Positions 9,982 through 18,323 of a stretch of 39,229 nt of DNA are shown here, in pieces; within the stretch, counting starts at the first letter, position 1, and each line of letters starts with the position of its first letter. Source of the DNA: Streptococcus oralis (lineage in GTDB: Bacteria; Bacillota; Bacilli; Lactobacillales; Streptococcaceae); NCBI RefSeq assembly GCF_001578945.1, contig NZ_KQ969550.1, positions 53,773 to 93,001 of the forward strand, in the 5' to 3' direction. The notes below the pieces were generated by a model. The model had not been told where the DNA came from. It saw only the letters and a program-made list of their open reading frames with translations, and searched no databases. The position numbers were made by a program, and so were the translations under genes.

Positions 9982-11025
9982 CTACTCCACTACCAACATA
10001 GACTTGATGGACTTGCGGTTGTCCATGTCTTTGTAGGCTTGGTTGATGTCTGAGAGCTTGTAGGTATTGGTAAAGACCCGTCCTGGGTTGATAGCACCGT
10101 CAAGGACAGCTTTAAGGAGCTCATCTTTGACATAAGTGGTAACAGAGGCTGGTCCTCCACCCACGATGGTATTTTGGGCGAAGGTTGAACCTAGCGGTGT
10201 TTTTTCGTAATGAGGCACACCGACAAAGCCGACTCGGCCTCCATTGTGGAGTACACCCAGAGCTTGGTCGATGGCCGCTTCGGTACCGACACATTCCAGA
10301 GCGACGTCTGCACCGTTGCCACCCACGATTTCACGAACCTTGGCAATCCCTTCTTCGCCACGTTCTGCCACTACTGCTGTCGCACCAGATTCCAAAGCCA
10401 TCTCTTGGCGGTCCTTGTGACGGCTCATCAAGACAATCTGAGAAGCCCCTCGCATCTTGGCAGCAATAACAGCACATTGGCCAACGGCTCCGTCACCGAT
10501 AACGACCACCCGGTCACCCGATTTGACATCGGCCACACGCGCAGCATGGTAACCTGTCGGCATAACATCTGCCAAGGTCAAGAGGGATTTAAGCATGCCT
10601 TCAGTGTAGTCAGACGGTTGGCCAGGAATTTTAATCAATGACCACTCCGCATGTTGGAAGCGAATATACTCGGCTTGGACCCCACCTGAGAAGTTATCTC
10701 TGCCCAGATGGCGGTCACAAGAGCCGTCAAATCCGGCACGGCAGGCATCACATTGGCCACAACCATGCGTGAAAGGTGCAACGACAAAGTCCCCAGGTTT
10801 TACAGTCGTTATGGCATCGCCGACTTCTTCGACAATCCCAATAGCTTCGTGACCACTGTTACCATGGCCTTCTTCGATGTCAGGATTGCGGTAGCTCCAT
10901 AGGTCAGAGCCACAGACACAGGTGCGTACAATCCGGATAATGGCATCATCTGCCGCCTGCAGTTGAGGGCGGTCAATATCTGTCAGACCGACTTGGCCTG
11001 CTTTGGTGTAAATAGCTGATTTCAT
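9982..11025 (-). CDS. adhC: Zinc-dependent alcohol dehydrogenase, AdhC type
   Basis: This is a 347-residue medium-chain dehydrogenase. The catalytic zinc site is C38 and H59-E60, and the structural zinc site is C89, C92, C95 and C103 (CGQCDACRAGFDGSC). The Rossmann loop is VVIGDGAVGQCAV. It should oxidise or reduce alcohol/aldehyde substrates with NAD(P); in pneumococcus the NmlR-controlled AdhC is tied to aldehyde and nitrosative stress. The ATG overlaps the nmlR stop by 4 bases (ATGA), so it is the second gene of an nmlR-adhC operon. Base composition is noticeably G+C-richer than in flanking galR. Confidence 0.92.
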   Translation of the reverse strand: MKSAIYTKAGQVGLTDIDRPQLQAADDAIIRIVRTCVCGSDLWSYRNPDIEEGHGNSGHEAIGIVEEVGDAITTVKPGDFVVAPFTHGCGQCDACRAGFDGSCDRHLGRDNFSGGVQAEYIRFQHAEWSLIKIPGQPSDYTEGMLKSLLTLADVMPTGYHAARVADVKSGDRVVVIGDGAVGQCAVIAAKMRGASQIVLMSRHKDRQEMALESGATAVVAERGEEGIAKVREIVGGNGADVALECVGTEAAIDQALGVLHNGGRVGFVGVPHYEKTPLGSTFAQNTIVGGGPASVTTYVKDELLKAVLDGAINPGRVFTNTYKLSDINQAYKDMDNRKSIKSMLVVE

Positions 11026-11378
11026 TTAGCTGTCTCCTTTTGATAGTATGTAATTTTATGGTCCAGTCGACCAAGGGTAGTCTCTAATTCGCTGATGCGC
11101 TGGGCGAGCTTGTCTCGTTCATCCAGCAAGATGTCTAGGCGAGCAGATTTTGTGGCATCTCCCTCTTGATAGAGAGCCATGTAGGCTACCAAACTCTCTA
11201 CTGAAACACCCGCTGACCGAAAGCACTTGACGAATTCGAGCACTTCCATGTCGGACTCCTGAAAGTCACGGATGCCCGCAGCCGACCGCGTGATGGGCGG
11301 TACCAGCCCAATGCGTTCATAGTAGCGAATGGTATCGGCAGATAGTCCCAGTTCTTGACTGGCGGATTTGATGTTCAT
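11022..11378 (-). CDS. nmlR: NmlR, MerR-family thiol-stress regulator
   Basis: This 118-residue protein has a MerR winged helix at residues 1-70 (SADTIRYYERIGLVPP, then DMEVLEFVKCFRSAG) and a dimerising coiled coil to the end. Its only cysteine near the DNA-binding domain is C52 in FVKCFRSAG, matching the conserved cysteine of pneumococcal NmlR; the multi-cysteine metal site of classic metal-sensing MerR proteins is absent. It should activate nmlR-adhC in response to aldehyde, quinone or nitrosative stress. The promoter upstream has the over-long 19-base spacer typical of MerR-controlled genes, with an inverted repeat inside it. Confidence 0.92.
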   Translation of the reverse strand: MNIKSASQELGLSADTIRYYERIGLVPPITRSAAGIRDFQESDMEVLEFVKCFRSAGVSVESLVAYMALYQEGDATKSARLDILLDERDKLAQRISELETTLGRLDHKITYYQKETAK

Positions 11379-11429
11379 ATCTAGCTCCTTTCCAGTATCG
11401 GACGACGGTTTTCATCACTTGACTCTTCT

Positions 11430-11460
11430 ATTATAACTCTTAGAGTTGACTCCAAGTCAA
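11430..11460 (-). promoter_or_regulatory. nmlR-adhC promoter with 19-bp spacer and NmlR operator
   Basis: On the minus strand TTGACT (11455-11460) and TATAAT (11430-11435) are separated by 19 bases, the MerR-family hallmark. CTTAGAGT (11439-11446) and ACTCCAAG (11449-11456) form an inverted repeat with one mismatch within the spacer and the edge of the -35, the expected NmlR site. Confidence 0.88.
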
Positions 11461-11486
11461 GTATTTGCCTTCAGAAAATGAAAACT

Positions 11487-12641
11487 TTATGAAAAATCGC
11501 GCTCATTTGCAGTAACGTCTGGATGAGGTATCTTGTTTTGCTCCCGAACACGCCTACGGTAATACATCCCTGTCCGAGTCAAAGCCCGAGAAAGTCCTGC
11601 TAGGATCAGACCAAGAATGGCTATCTGTTGCCCAAACAGATAGAAGAGACCGGTCGCTAGTAGTAATAACAGACCGTATTGGGCAACCACACGACGATCC
11701 AGACGGTAGAGTTCGATATTATAGTGGGAAGTAGACAGTGTCCCAACGAAGAAAGCCAGAATGGATAGCACAAAGAAATGCAGACCTAGATCATGATGGT
11801 GGCTGTCTTTTAAGAATTCCAAACCAACCGTAAAGAAAAGGAGGCTCGCCACAATGACATAATGGGCGTAAGAGAGAGCTTTAACGGATACTCGTTGGTG
11901 GTGATTGATATTGACAAAGGTCTGAATGATATAAAAGACAAACATGAAGCCCAAGCCCATAAAGAGGGTCAAGCCTTCCCAAAAGTTTTGGGACAGGGGA
12001 TAGGTTTTAAGCACAGCAATGACACTCTCCCCAAAAGTGATAATGGTCAAGAGCTGACAACGTTCCAAATAATGAGGGAAATTCATACAAATGGGGCGCT
12101 TTTTCGAGTTTAAAAACAAAGGCACCACTAGTGGTAGGTAGTAAAGAGGCAGAGCATAAACCGAAAAAGGCAGAAGATCTAAAGCCCTAGGGAGAACTGC
12201 TAGCGCATACACAGCCAGTAAGACAATGGATAAATACATGTCCTTGTTAAAGCCTAGCTTTCTCCCTTTTAGAATATACTGCAGGGCAATGGTCCCATAA
12301 CTCAAGATCAGAAGGCTATTAAAATTGAGCGGGTTTTCCCAAAAAGGCTTGAGACTTGTCGGATCAAAGGTGATGGATAAAGCCAGATTTCCCACAAAGA
12401 GCATAAGGGCAATGACCGTGTAGATGTCAATCTGCCTCGAATCGCCGTATTTATTGTAGTAAAAGGCTTCTTGATTCCAGACATTGAGCATAACGATAAT
12501 GGTAGTCAAAAAGTAAAAAATATGTTCCAACTGAACCTGAGGCACATGAATGGCACTGGTTAGCTGACTAATGGTCAAGACAAAGGCCAAGTCAAAAAAG
12601 AGTTCATAGTTGGAAACACGTTTGGAGCGAATGGGTGTCAT
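11487..12641 (-). CDS. LtrA-family (low temperature requirement A) membrane protein
   Basis: This 384-residue polytopic membrane protein starts with the LtrA signature SNYELFFDLAFVLTISQLTS, in which the Glu-Leu-Phe-Phe-Asp-Leu stretch is diagnostic. About ten hydrophobic segments follow (for example IVMLNVW, VIALMLFVGNLALSI, LLILSYGTIALQYIL, FFVLSILAFFVGTL). LtrA was named from a cold-sensitive Listeria mutant, and its biochemical role is not settled. It lies upstream of nmlR on the same strand, with nmlR's own promoter between. No terminator is evident after its stop, so read-through into nmlR is possible. I recall no such gene next to nmlR in S. pneumoniae, so this may be the left edge of an accessory block. 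Confidence 0.88.
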   Translation of the reverse strand: MTPIRSKRVSNYELFFDLAFVLTISQLTSAIHVPQVQLEHIFYFLTTIIVMLNVWNQEAFYYNKYGDSRQIDIYTVIALMLFVGNLALSITFDPTSLKPFWENPLNFNSLLILSYGTIALQYILKGRKLGFNKDMYLSIVLLAVYALAVLPRALDLLPFSVYALPLYYLPLVVPLFLNSKKRPICMNFPHYLERCQLLTIITFGESVIAVLKTYPLSQNFWEGLTLFMGLGFMFVFYIIQTFVNINHHQRVSVKALSYAHYVIVASLLFFTVGLEFLKDSHHHDLGLHFFVLSILAFFVGTLSTSHYNIELYRLDRRVVAQYGLLLLLATGLFYLFGQQIAILGLILAGLSRALTRTGMYYRRRVREQNKIPHPDVTANERDFS

Positions 12642-12753
12642 GAGGATTCCTTTCTTTTTTCTTTTATTGTAACACGTCAGGGATCAAATGGCTATCAGAA
12701 CTCCTGCAACTACCGTCCAAGATTTCAAATAATCATTTATTTTTCAAAAAAAC

Positions 12754-12782
12754 TTGTCCCAAGAACGAAAAAATGCTATACT
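12754..12782 (+). promoter_or_regulatory. Promoter of the ROK operon
   Basis: TTGTCC (12754-12759), a 17-base spacer and TATACT (12777-12782) form a good sigma-A promoter about 30 bases before the ROK gene start. Confidence 0.75.
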
Positions 12783-12812
12783 AGTTTCATCAAGTTGTGA
12801 CGAAAGTGAAAA

Positions 12813-13781
12813 ATGGCAAAAATTAGAGATTTAAAAGAAGACAACATTCAGCGAGTCAGGACCTGCTTTTATCAAGGTGGCAACTGGACCAAGACTGATT
12901 TAGCCCAGCAAACTGGGATTTCTCTGGCTGGGACCACCAATATTTTACAAACCTTAGAAGCTAGTGGGGAAATTTGCTTTATCGGCAATGCCAGCTCAAC
13001 AGGTGGTAGAAAGTCCAAACTCTATCAGTTAAGTACGGATTTTGCCCATATCGGAACGATCCTCCTCAGTCACCCCTTTGACCAGTATCAGATAGCAACG
13101 CATGCCTTTAATCTTGCTGGGGAAACCGTGTTTGAAGATCTTGTCACCAGTAAAACAGGGAGTCTAGCAGAAATCTACCAAGCGGTTAAAAGATTGTTGG
13201 AAAGCGACCCCTTGATGCAAGTCTTGGTACTCAGCTTTCCGGGTATCATTGGCACTCATGGGGAAATCCTATCTTCGGATTTTACGCATTTAGAGAAAAG
13301 CCAACTGCTGACAAGCCTGTCAGCCTTGACAGACCTTCCGATTTTGATTGAAAATGATGTGAACTGTGCGGTACTCGCTTATCAAAAAGAGCATCCAGAC
13401 GATGACAACCTAGCCCTTTTCTACCAGCCAGATAGCGACTTTGCTGGGGCTGGGCTAGTTGTTGACGGGCGCTTGCACCGAGGCAAACAGGGCTTCGCTG
13501 GGGAGGTTGGCTACCTCAACAAAAAAGGAAAAGCGACAAAAGAAGAACTTCTTCTACAAATCACAGCCCTTACAGTTGTCTTGGCACCAGATGCCATTGC
13601 CTACTACTGCCCCTCACTTGAAAAAGATATCCAGATGGCAGACACAGGCATTCCACAAGCTTTTCACCCCAGACTGGAACGCTTGACCCAACTAGACACT
13701 CTGGTCTTGCAAGGCGGACAGGAATTGGGTCGCCTGCATCTCTTGAATAGTCAAAGACAGACATCAGCTAACCTCTGTTAA
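12813..13781 (+). CDS. ROK-family transcriptional regulator, shortened
   Basis: This 322-residue protein has an N-terminal winged helix (KTDLAQQTGISLAGTTNILQ, about residues 27-46) and then a ROK sugar-kinase-like fold: LVLSFPGIIG, LPILIENDVNCAVLA and GAGLVVDGRLHRGKQGFAGE. After GFAGEVGYLN, where ROK proteins normally have the zinc motif CxCGxxGCxE, this sequence has KKGKATKEELLL instead, with no cysteines. It is also shorter than the usual 380-400 residues. It is therefore probably a regulator without kinase activity, with altered or no zinc binding. It heads an operon with an RbsD-like protein, acetyltransferase, HAD phosphatase and VOC protein and probably controls it. The inducer is unknown. 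Confidence 0.85.
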   Translation: MAKIRDLKEDNIQRVRTCFYQGGNWTKTDLAQQTGISLAGTTNILQTLEASGEICFIGNASSTGGRKSKLYQLSTDFAHIGTILLSHPFDQYQIATHAFNLAGETVFEDLVTSKTGSLAEIYQAVKRLLESDPLMQVLVLSFPGIIGTHGEILSSDFTHLEKSQLLTSLSALTDLPILIENDVNCAVLAYQKEHPDDDNLALFYQPDSDFAGAGLVVDGRLHRGKQGFAGEVGYLNKKGKATKEELLLQITALTVVLAPDAIAYYCPSLEKDIQMADTGIPQAFHPRLERLTQLDTLVLQGGQELGRLHLLNSQRQTSANLC

Positions 13782-13798
13782 CATCAAGGAGAACCGTT

Positions 13799-14299
13799 AT
13801 GAAAAAACGCATTTTAAATAAGGACTTAGCAGCCCTAGTGGCTGAACTTCGCCATGGCGAGATGATTTTTATCGCTGATGCAGGCAGTGGCACCTCAGCC
13901 AAGGCCCTGCATCCCCTAGGCCCCTCTGTCCAATACATCGACCTAGAGGCCGTTACGGGCTGTCCTTCCATGCAAGCCATCGTGGATGTTCTCATCGAGG
14001 TGGGGGATTTCGAAGGCGTCCTGGTGACCGAGGAGATGTTGACACTCAACCAAGCAGATTATCAGTTTTTAGTGGCAAAGCTAGGACAAGAAAACATCCA
14101 TACCATGCCTTATATCCCAGATTACTATGAGATGCGAGACCGCTGTAAAGCCGTCGTGCAAACTGGCGATTATGGGGTGCATGCCCAATGCATCTTGATT
14201 GCAGGCTACCCTAGCGCAGACATTCCCCTAGACTGGCTAAAGTATGGGATTACACGACAAGGCCTCAAAGAAGCGCAAAAGGAGAAGAATCATGACTGA
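13799..14299 (+). CDS. RbsD/FucU-like sugar mutarotase
   Basis: This 166-residue protein resembles the RbsD/FucU family of pyranase/mutarotases: LVAELRHGEMIFIADAGSG carries the His-Gly-(Asp/Glu) loop with the active-site histidine, and LEAVTGCPSMQAIVDVLIE is the family's dimer region. The C-terminal CKAVVQTGDYGVHAQCILIAG corresponds to the conserved TG(E/D)xxPYANIIL segment, though the tyrosine-proline part is changed. Members interconvert ring forms of ribose or fucose so the sugar can be used. It lies 17 bases after the ROK gene with AAGGAG before the ATG. No ribose transporter or ribokinase lies nearby, so the sugar is unknown. It is a little longer than the usual ~140 residues. Confidence 0.72.
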   Translation: MKKRILNKDLAALVAELRHGEMIFIADAGSGTSAKALHPLGPSVQYIDLEAVTGCPSMQAIVDVLIEVGDFEGVLVTEEMLTLNQADYQFLVAKLGQENIHTMPYIPDYYEMRDRCKAVVQTGDYGVHAQCILIAGYPSADIPLDWLKYGITRQGLKEAQKEKNHD

Positions 14300-14879
14300 A
14301 AAAGAAAAAATGCTGGCTCAGCAACTTTACGATGCCAATTATGACAAAGAAATCCTAGAAGAGCGAACAAGAGCCAAGGACCTCTGCTACGACTACAATC
14401 ACTTGCGTCCTTCAGATGAGGTAGGGCAACACAAACTCATCCAGCGATTACTAGGCAAAACCAAGGAAAATTGTTGCATAGTCGCTCCCTTTTGGTGTGA
14501 CTATGGTTACAATATCGAGATTGGGGAGAATTTCTTTGCCAATCACAATACCGTCATTTTAGACGGAGCCAAGGTGACCTTTGGTGACAATGTCTTTATC
14601 GCCCCCAACTGTGGATTTCATACCGCAGGTCACCCGATTGATGCCGACAGGCGAAATCAGGGCTTAGAATACGCCTATCCCATCAGCGTAGGAGACAATG
14701 TTTGGATTGGAGCTGGGGTGCAGGTCATGCCAGGCGTCACTATCGGAAACAATGTGGTTATCGGTGGTGGTAGCGTGGTCGTCAAAGACATCCCAGACAA
14801 CAGCGTCGCCGTCGGTAACCCCTGCAAGGTTATCCGTGCCATCACAGACGACGATAAAAAAACGTCTTGGGATAGATAG
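14292..14879 (+). CDS. Sugar O-acetyltransferase, maltose/galactoside acetyltransferase type
   Basis: The start is the ATG at 14292, 195 residues, with AAAGGAGAAG just upstream; an in-frame ATG at 14244 lacks a good site and would add a basic tail read inside the previous gene. The N-terminal part (EKMLAQQLYDANYDKEILEERTRAKDLCYDYN) is the Mac domain of maltose acetyltransferases. The rest is a left-handed beta helix of hexapeptide repeats with the catalytic histidine in NCGFHTAGHPID. It transfers acetyl from acetyl-CoA to a sugar hydroxyl. It overlaps the RbsD-like gene by 8 bases, so the two are translationally coupled. Confidence 0.92.
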   Translation: MTEKEKMLAQQLYDANYDKEILEERTRAKDLCYDYNHLRPSDEVGQHKLIQRLLGKTKENCCIVAPFWCDYGYNIEIGENFFANHNTVILDGAKVTFGDNVFIAPNCGFHTAGHPIDADRRNQGLEYAYPISVGDNVWIGAGVQVMPGVTIGNNVVIGGGSVVVKDIPDNSVAVGNPCKVIRAITDDDKKTSWDR

Positions 14880-14933
14880 AGTTCCGGTTGCTAAGCAGTA
14901 CTGAAAAATCTCAATCTTTAAAGGAGACAACGG

Positions 14934-15737
14934 ATGGATATCAAAGTTATCGCCACCGACATGGACGGCACCTTCCTCAACAACCAGATGGACTACGACA
15001 GAGCCCAATTCGCCCAATTGTTTGACAAAATGCAGGCAAAGGGCATTCGTTTTATCGCCATCAGTGGCAACCAATATTACCAAATCGAGAGTTTTTTCGA
15101 AGATTACAAAAAGGACATCACCATCGTGGGAGAAAACGGTGCCTACTTCGTCGAGAAGGGCCACTTTCTCAAAAGCTATACCTTGCCTAAGGAAGTGGTC
15201 AGAAGCGTTTTAGACTATTTGGAGGAACACCACTTGGATCACGAATTCGTTTTGAGCGGTGAAAAAACGGCTTATATGCATGCCAAATCAGCGCCCGAGG
15301 CCATTGCCTTTTTCAAAAAATACTATACCAAACTCCAACTGGTCGATTCTTTCGCTGTTCTGCCTGATGACCAATTTTTGAAGTTTTCCTTCAACACCCC
15401 AGAAGAGGTCACCTATCAGATTATCGATGACCTCAAGGCACTCTTGGGGGATGTGATTGATGCGACCACCAGCGGTCACGGCAACATTGACATCATCGGA
15501 AAAGGCAAAAATAAGGGGGCAGCCCTGCAAGAACTCTTGGACAGGTGGCAGCTATCTAGCGACAATCTTTTGGCCTTCGGGGATGGGGGTAATGACCATG
15601 AGATGTTGGCGCTTGCTGGCTACTCCTACGCCATGGGCAATGCTCCCCAAGCTACCAAACAAGTCGCCAAATTCCTTGCCCCTAGCAATGATGAAAACGG
15701 TGTCTTAAGCGTCATCGCCCACTACCTCAACCAATAA
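14934..15737 (+). CDS. Cof-type HAD-IIB family sugar phosphatase
   Basis: This 267-residue protein carries all four HAD motifs: ATDMDGTFL (motif I with the nucleophile and acid/base aspartates, residues 7-15), IAISGN (motif II), the lysine in GKGKNKGAALQ (motif III) and FGDGGNDHEML (motif IV). The Cof-type cap domain lies between motifs II and III. These enzymes remove phosphate from sugar phosphates or related metabolites. It is the fourth gene of the ROK operon, 54 bases after the acetyltransferase, with AAAGGAG before the ATG. Together with the acetyltransferase it suggests dephosphorylation and acetylation of an unwanted sugar. Confidence 0.93.
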   Translation: MDIKVIATDMDGTFLNNQMDYDRAQFAQLFDKMQAKGIRFIAISGNQYYQIESFFEDYKKDITIVGENGAYFVEKGHFLKSYTLPKEVVRSVLDYLEEHHLDHEFVLSGEKTAYMHAKSAPEAIAFFKKYYTKLQLVDSFAVLPDDQFLKFSFNTPEEVTYQIIDDLKALLGDVIDATTSGHGNIDIIGKGKNKGAALQELLDRWQLSSDNLLAFGDGGNDHEMLALAGYSYAMGNAPQATKQVAKFLAPSNDENGVLSVIAHYLNQ

Positions 15738-15776
15738 AAAAGAGTGACAAGCCGTCACACCAGAAAGGAAATTATT

Positions 15777-16172
15777 ATGACAATTGCAATCGAACACGTC
15801 GGCGTCTGGGTCAAAGACCTGGAAAAAATGAAAACCTTCTACCAAACCTACTTCAAGGCGACAGCCGGCGAAAAATACCACAACCCAAGAACTGGTTTTT
15901 CTTCTTATTTTCTCAGTTTTGCGGATGGTGCCCGCTTGGAACTCTGCCACCGCCCGGATATTGTTGCAGGGGACAAAGACACCTTTGGATTCACCCACTT
16001 GGCCATCGCAGTTGGCAATGAGGCCGACGTTGATGCCTTTGCTCAGCGTTTTGAAATCGACGGCTACCCCATCCAATCCGGCCCACGTACCACAGGGGAC
16101 GGCTATTACGAAGCGGTGGTTTTTGACCCTGAAGGCAACCAACTCGAACTCACAACCCAGTTGAAGAAATAG
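15777..16172 (+). CDS. VOC-family (glyoxalase/bleomycin-resistance type) protein
   Basis: The start is the ATG at 15777, 131 residues, chosen because GAAAGGAAA lies just upstream; a longer in-frame start at 15744 has no such site. Two beta-alpha-beta-beta-beta units are visible. The four expected metal ligands can be placed at H7 (IEHVGVWV), the Glu in ARLELCHRP, the His in GFTHLAIAV and the Glu in NQLELTTQ, as in glyoxalase I-like enzymes. It may detoxify methylglyoxal-like aldehydes or another small molecule; the exact reaction is open. It is the last gene of the ROK operon, followed by a strong terminator. Confidence 0.87.
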   Translation: MTIAIEHVGVWVKDLEKMKTFYQTYFKATAGEKYHNPRTGFSSYFLSFADGARLELCHRPDIVAGDKDTFGFTHLAIAVGNEADVDAFAQRFEIDGYPIQSGPRTTGDGYYEAVVFDPEGNQLELTTQLKK

Positions 16173-16204
16173 CAGCAATTAAAATGCTCTCTAGCAAAAC
16201 AAAG

Positions 16205-16239
16205 AGTCCCCCATCATCCGATATCTGATGATGGGGACT
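16205..16239 (+). terminator. Strong intrinsic terminator after the ROK operon
   Basis: AGTCCCCCATCATC (16205-16218) pairs with GATGATGGGGACT (16227-16239) with one bulged C and an 8-base loop, followed by TTTTTT. It ends the plus-strand ROK operon and lies before the 3' end of the convergent operon. Confidence 0.92.
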
Positions 16240-16302
16240 TTTTTTAACGGGCTTCGTGGAAAACAAAGCTAACACAAATTGCCATACAATTTGTCTCACT
16301 TC

Positions 16303-17067
16303 CTACTCCTGTGCTTTCAGGTAATCTTCCTCGGACACCGGCTCCTGCCAAGTCGTTGCAGTCGCTTCACCAGGAATTTCAAAGGCTAGATGAGAAAACC
16401 ACTGGTCTTTGCTGGCCCCATGCCAATGTTTGGTATTAGCAGGAACAGTAACGGTATCCCCAGGGAGCAGTTTAAGGGCTGGCTTACCCCATTCTTGATA
16501 ATACCCTTCGCCACCGACACAGATGAGCAACTGCCCTCCACCTGATTTAGCCTTATGCGTATGCCAATGATTGCGACACCCAGGCTCAAAGGTCACATTA
16601 AAAACAGGGAAAGCCTCCTCTGCAATTGGCTCCAAGTAAGACTGGCCACTAAAGTAATCTGCAAAAGCTGTATTTTTTTCACCGATGGGAAAGAAAAGTG
16701 TCGCTTGATAAGCCTCTTTATCGCTGGCTTTGTCTTCTGCTTCTTCGACATGCCAAATCTTTTTGGCCAGATTGAAAACCGCCCATGCTTTAGGCCACCC
16801 CGCATAAAAGGCCGTATGGGTAATGATCGCTGCTATTTCCTTTTGGCTAACCCCCTCTTTTTTGGCATTTTCCAAATGGTGCACCATGGCACTATCCGTT
16901 ATCCCCTGAGCCATCAGAGCGACAACTGTGATGATCGCCCGTGTCTTTAAAGGAATCGTCGTATCATTCCAATTTTCACCAAAGAGAACATCGTCATTGA
17001 AATGAGCAAAATTCGGAGCAAAATCTCCCAAGAAATCTCGTCCTGCCGTTTGTTTTATACTTGTCAT
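16303..17067 (-). CDS. Carboxymuconolactone decarboxylase-like / cupin fusion protein
   Basis: This 254-residue protein has two domains. Residues about 20-115 are a carboxymuconolactone-decarboxylase/AhpD-like helical domain (PLKTRAIITVVALMAQGITD, then EIAAIITHTAFYAGWPKAW), without the CxxC that gives AhpD its redox activity. Residues about 145-235 are a cupin barrel with metal ligands in HWHTHKAKSGGGQ and in KHWHGA. The family is common in sugar- and aldehyde-linked operons, but its reaction is not established. It is the last gene of the aldo/keto reductase-MFS operon, 26 bases after the MFS gene, with GAAAGGAAA before the ATG. Confidence 0.88.
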   Translation of the reverse strand: MTSIKQTAGRDFLGDFAPNFAHFNDDVLFGENWNDTTIPLKTRAIITVVALMAQGITDSAMVHHLENAKKEGVSQKEIAAIITHTAFYAGWPKAWAVFNLAKKIWHVEEAEDKASDKEAYQATLFFPIGEKNTAFADYFSGQSYLEPIAEEAFPVFNVTFEPGCRNHWHTHKAKSGGGQLLICVGGEGYYQEWGKPALKLLPGDTVTVPANTKHWHGASKDQWFSHLAFEIPGEATATTWQEPVSEEDYLKAQE

Positions 17068-17093
17068 ATCTTATTTCCTTTCATTATTTGCAA

Positions 17094-18305
17094 TCAAATC
17101 GACTTAGCTTGACCAAAGCAGACACTTTTTGGGGTCTGTGGAACATTTTTGGCTACCAAGGTCGTCAAGAAGGCGAGGGCAACAGAGACCAAGATGATGG
17201 TCACCATAGCGCCAGGGTGGCCGTTCGTCGCTGCAAAACTTGCCAAAAGTGCTGACGAGAGAATTCCACTCCCGTATTGGAGGGAACCGAGTAAGGCCGA
17301 AGCGGAGCCTGTCATCTCATCAGAGACAAAGGCCAGAGCCGCCGCATTGCTACAGGCAGCGATGATCCCATTCATGCTAAAGACGAAAAAGACAGGGATG
17401 GCCAAGGTCCAGATACTCGAACCATTGCCCAGATTGAGGCCCCACAAGGCCAGACTAGCTAAGAGAGCGATGACGCTAGCGCAACGCAACAAGAACCTCA
17501 GTGAAAAACGCTCCACCAAACGTCTGTTAAAGAGATTGAGCCCAACAATTCCTAAGACATTGACCCCGAACAAAAAGCCGTAATCCTGTTCAGGCACATG
17601 GAAATAGGTGATGTAAACCGTGGAAGAACCTGTGATAAAGGCATAGGCGCCCACATAGTAAAAGGTTACACAGAGCGTGTAGAGCATAAAAGAGCGATTG
17701 GTCAAGAGTTGCCCGTAGTTGCTAAATGACCTTAGCAGACTCATGTGTCCTCTTTTTTCTTTTGGCAAGGTCTCAGGCAAGCGGTAAACCCCATAGAGCA
17801 TGAGGAGCCCAGCCAGCGCCATAAAGTAAAAAATCACATGCCAACTCGTAAAACTAACGATAAAGCCACCGATAAAGGGGCCTAGGATAGGGGCCACTGC
17901 TGCGATAATCATGAGGGTCGATAGCACTTGGGCAGCTTCGCGACTGTCAAACAGGTCGCGACTCATGGCCCGACTCAACATTGGCCCCACGCAGGCTCCA
18001 AAAGCTTGAAAGACCCGCCAGATGATAACTTGAGTCATATCCGTCGACAGGGCACCCCAAAAAGACCCAAGAATAAAGACCACAAGCCCTACATACAAAG
18101 GGATTTTCCGCCCGATCCAGTCACTGATAGGCCCCCAGACCAACTGGGCTAGGGCAAAGCCTACCAAAAAACTGGTCACCGTCAACTCCACTTGTCCACC
18201 CAGTTCTTTTTCCATAGTGGGCATAGCGGGCAAATAAACATCCGTCGACAGTGAGGTAAAGGCCATGAGTAGGCCAGAAATGATAAGAAAGGATTTGTTT
18301 TTCAT
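17094..18305 (-). CDS. MFS multidrug exporter, Bcr/CflA family
   Basis: This 403-residue protein has twelve predicted membrane helices. The MFS motif A is in the helix 2-3 loop (GPISDWIGRKIPLYVG), and the drug:H+ antiporter motif C region is PILGPFIGGFIVSFTSWH. The start FLIISGLLMAFTSLSTDVYLPAMP, with its conserved aspartate and tyrosine, is typical of Bcr/CflA proteins, which expel chloramphenicol- or bicyclomycin-like drugs and some metabolites. The gene lies 18 bases after the aldo/keto reductase and before the cupin fusion, so it may export the substrate or product of these enzymes. AAAGGAG precedes the ATG. Confidence 0.92.
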   Translation of the reverse strand: MKNKSFLIISGLLMAFTSLSTDVYLPAMPTMEKELGGQVELTVTSFLVGFALAQLVWGPISDWIGRKIPLYVGLVVFILGSFWGALSTDMTQVIIWRVFQAFGACVGPMLSRAMSRDLFDSREAAQVLSTLMIIAAVAPILGPFIGGFIVSFTSWHVIFYFMALAGLLMLYGVYRLPETLPKEKRGHMSLLRSFSNYGQLLTNRSFMLYTLCVTFYYVGAYAFITGSSTVYITYFHVPEQDYGFLFGVNVLGIVGLNLFNRRLVERFSLRFLLRCASVIALLASLALWGLNLGNGSSIWTLAIPVFFVFSMNGIIAACSNAAALAFVSDEMTGSASALLGSLQYGSGILSSALLASFAATNGHPGAMVTIILVSVALAFLTTLVAKNVPQTPKSVCFGQAKSI

Positions 18306-18323
18306 GGTTCTCCTTTTACCTGT

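Noticed and set aside
14244-14291. Upstream ATG for the sugar acetyltransferase
   Set aside because: It would add a lysine/arginine-rich tail read inside the previous gene; the ATG at 14292 has AAAGGAGAAG.
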